Shown here: one piece after another, positions 31,373-33,195 of the stretch
Numbering within the stretch: position 1 is the first letter of the stretch
How the letters are laid out: every line of letters starts with the position of its first letter
From: Candidatus Aadella gelida
Lineage (GTDB): Bacteria > Omnitrophota > Gorgyraeia > Tantalellales > Tantalellaceae
Direction: 5' to 3'
DNA: 33,195 nucleotides
Assembly: GCA_030765205.1 (NCBI GenBank)
Contig: JAVCDB010000037.1
Span: 1-33,195, forward strand
The notes under the pieces: generated by a model
Told to the model about the DNA's origin: nothing
The model's input: the letters and a program-made list of their open reading frames with translations, nothing else
The model's database searches: none
Position numbers and translations under genes: made by a program

Positions 31373-32518
31373 ATGAAAACCATATATTGCGACGCGAATG
31401 CGACCACGAGGTTAGACCCTGAAGTGCTTCAGGAAATGATGCCTTTTTTGACTGAAAAATACGGGAACCCTTCAAGCATACATGCTTTGGGGAGAGACGC
31501 GAAAAAGTATCTGTCAAAAGCCAGAAGACAAGTAGTAGCGCTTATTCAGGCAGAATCCCCCGAAGAAATAGTATTCACTTCAGGCGGTACCGAATCCGAC
31601 AATCTTGCTATAAAGGGCACAGCCGAACGCCTTAAAGAAAAAGGCGGGCATATAATAACTTCAAGCGTCGAGCATTCAGCTGTTCTAAATACTTGCAGAG
31701 CTCTTAATGAAAAAGGATATAAGGTTACCTATCTTAAGGTGGACGAGTTTGGTCTGATTGATCCGGATGAACTTCGCGAGAAAATCGGAGAGAAAACTAT
31801 ACTTGTCACTATCATGACAGCTAACAACGAAACCGGAACTATTTTACCAGTTGAGGAGATCTCTTCTATAGCGAGTGCGCAAGGAGTGCTGTTTCATACA
31901 GATGCAGTGCAGGCCGCGGGAAAGATTCCGGTGACAGTAAAAGGTAAGGGGGTTGACATGATCTCCTTATCTTCACATAAGATAAACGGACCAAAAGGCG
32001 TAGGTGCGCTGTACGTGAAGGAAGGCACCAAGATAAGCGCCCTGCATAGCGGAGGGTATCAAGAAAGCGGCCGAAGGGCCGGGACAGAGAACCTTGCAGG
32101 AATAGTTGGGTTCGGGAAAGCATGTGAGGTAGCATTAAAAAATTTGGACAAAAGATCTTTAAAAACAAAAAAGCTGAGAGATATGCTTTTCGAGGGCATA
32201 AAAGAGCATATTGGCGGAGCAGAACTTAATGGGCATATTAGCGAAAGGCTCCCGAACACTCTAAATATTAGTTTCAGGGGCATAGAGGGAGAATCTTTAG
32301 TCAGGGCGATGGACCTTGAAGGGATATATGCCGGAGCAGGTTCGGCATGTAAGGCAGGAAGCCCTGAGGCGTCGCATGTTCTTGAAGCTATGGGGCTTTC
32401 TCCCGAAAGAGTGAGAAGTGCGGTAAGATTTTCTGTCGACAAGTTCAACTCCGAAGAAGATATAAGTGAGATTATTAGGAAGTTACCAGGCATCGTAAGC
32501 AGGATAAGAGACTTATAA
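31373..32518 (+). CDS. nifS: Cysteine desulfurase, NifS/IscS family
   Basis: The PLP enzyme takes sulfur from cysteine for Fe-S clusters and tRNA thiolation. ATG 31373 follows the NifU stop by 2 nt; a GTG at 31367 overlapping that stop is an alternative. The 381 residues have the N-terminal YCDANATTRLDPEVL, FTSGGTESDNLAI near 62-74, VEHSAVLNT, the PLP lysine Lys203 in SSHKINGPKG, and the persulfide Cys326 in GSACKAGSPEASHVL. Loop length between Cys326 and SHVL suits group I (IscS/NifS). Its proximity to the NifU-type scaffold suggests a dedicated Fe-S pair. Confidence 0.95.
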   Translation: MKTIYCDANATTRLDPEVLQEMMPFLTEKYGNPSSIHALGRDAKKYLSKARRQVVALIQAESPEEIVFTSGGTESDNLAIKGTAERLKEKGGHIITSSVEHSAVLNTCRALNEKGYKVTYLKVDEFGLIDPDELREKIGEKTILVTIMTANNETGTILPVEEISSIASAQGVLFHTDAVQAAGKIPVTVKGKGVDMISLSSHKINGPKGVGALYVKEGTKISALHSGGYQESGRRAGTENLAGIVGFGKACEVALKNLDKRSLKTKKLRDMLFEGIKEHIGGAELNGHISERLPNTLNISFRGIEGESLVRAMDLEGIYAGAGSACKAGSPEASHVLEAMGLSPERVRSAVRFSVDKFNSEEDISEIIRKLPGIVSRIRDL

Positions 32519-32570
32519 CTTTCTAAAATACTAACATATTAAAAAAGTAGGAATATTTATATTATTGGTG

Positions 32571-32576
32571 TATAAT
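32571..32576 (+). promoter_or_regulatory. -10 element of the cyclo-ligase gene
   Basis: A perfect TATAAT sits 9 nt before the GTG at 32585. The start of transcription (about 32583) would then be nearly at the first codon. No good -35 is visible, only A/T-rich DNA. Confidence 0.45.
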
Positions 32577-32584
32577 ATTATACG

Positions 32585-33154
32585 GTGAAGAGCGAGAAAA
32601 TGGTAAGAAAATCAGAATTAAGAAAGGAGATAACAAGGCGTCTACAGGACCAAGATCCTGTATCTAGGGGCATAAATAGCCGTAAAATACAGGAAAAAGT
32701 ACTTTCGAGCGAGATATTTCAAACCTGTAAGACTGTCATGACGTACGTTTCCTTGACAACAGAAGTTAGTACAGAGTTAATCAATGAAGAAACGTTTAAA
32801 TTGGGTAAAAGGGTAGCGGTTCCTTACATGGAACCTACGGAAGAGACTATAATAGCTTCTAAGCTTACAGCAATAAAGAACCTGGAAAAAGGACCTTTTG
32901 GTATATTTCAACCCAGAAGGGACCTTGTGGAGGAGATACCACCGGAAGAGATCGATCTGATCCTGGTGCCGGCAATAGCGTATGGGAAAAATAACATGCG
33001 TCTAGGAAGAGGAAAAGGATGTTACGATAAGTTTCTTGCTAGATGTGCATTGTCCCGGACACCAACTATCGGTTTAGCTTTCAGATTTCAGGTAATTGAA
33101 GAGCTTCCCTCAGACCCTCATGACAGGCCAGTTTCCCTGGTCATTACAGAATGA
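32585..33154 (+). CDS. fthC: 5-formyltetrahydrofolate cyclo-ligase
   Basis: The enzyme converts 5-formyl-THF to 5,10-methenyl-THF with ATP, recycling a dead-end folate. The 189 residues show KSELRKEITRRLQ at the N-terminus, the central VAVPYMEP, IDLILVPAIAYGKNNMRLGRGKGCYDKFL with the loop GRGKGCYD (usual GRGGGYYD), and a C-terminal DRPVSLVITE. GTG 32585 is the longest start; ATG 32600 is an alternative with GAGCGAG upstream. The mRNA may be nearly leaderless for the GTG start. It is the last gene of the window; the remaining 41 nt show no feature. Confidence 0.92.
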   Translation: MKSEKMVRKSELRKEITRRLQDQDPVSRGINSRKIQEKVLSSEIFQTCKTVMTYVSLTTEVSTELINEETFKLGKRVAVPYMEPTEETIIASKLTAIKNLEKGPFGIFQPRRDLVEEIPPEEIDLILVPAIAYGKNNMRLGRGKGCYDKFLARCALSRTPTIGLAFRFQVIEELPSDPHDRPVSLVITE

Positions 33155-33195
33155 ATCAATAACTCGTTTCCTAAGGTCACAGTAGAGCCTTCTTA

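Overview
The window is a densely packed bacterial segment in which every supported gene lies on the + strand. It holds about 32 protein genes, three tRNA genes and one probable small RNA. The gene set suggests an uncultured Gram-negative-type anaerobe, possibly of the Omnitrophota/PVC group. The pointers are a bacterial V-type ATPase with a DUF2764 subunit, a Ktr-type K+ uptake pair, a prepilin-like gene, the end of a very charged protein entering from upstream, and intergenic DNA full of small palindromes and 7-nt repeats. The phylum is inference; no marker settles it.

Layout. 1-1487: 3' end of an unrecognised protein. 1488-1963: gene-free leader with dispersed repeats, a likely promoter, a PyrR-type RNA hairpin, a 12-codon leader ORF and an intrinsic terminator. 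1964-7862: pyrimidine operon pyrR-B-C-K-D-F-E, which makes UMP from carbamoyl phosphate (no carAB here). 7973-15603: V-type ATPase operon E-DUF2764-A-B-D-I-K, with a truncated four-helix-bundle ORF between B and D. 15609-19915: rsmI, then ndk, yicC, gmk, rpoZ, coaC, coaB. 19912-20565: prepilin-like protein with an internal duplication. 20743-21257: tRNA-Cys, tRNA-Val and tRNA-Leu, each followed directly by the same hairpin-forming repeat. 21391-24671: thrS, infC (apparent ATC start), rpmI, rplT. 24680-26762: ktrB-ktrA. 26773-30033: pheS and pheT. 30034-30741: gene-free, with a strong promoter and a rod-shaped RNA that looks like 6S RNA, then a long perfect inverted repeat and a second copy of the repeat seen at 1585. 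30742-33154: RseC-like protein, NifU-like scaffold, cysteine desulfurase, 5-formyltetrahydrofolate cyclo-ligase.

How it fits together. The operons supply nucleotides (pyr, ndk, gmk), CoA, translation factors and Fe-S clusters. The ATPase K subunit carries residues matching the Na+ ligands of the Enterococcus hirae rotor, and the K+ uptake genes are of the Ktr type, which is often Na+-dependent, so a sodium-based membrane economy is plausible. The most interesting items are the pyr leader (PyrR hairpin just before the Shine-Dalgarno of a leader peptide that ends inside the terminator), the tRNA-tail repeats, the paired 38-nt palindromes, the heptanucleotide arrays (one inside pyrK) and the 6S-like RNA.
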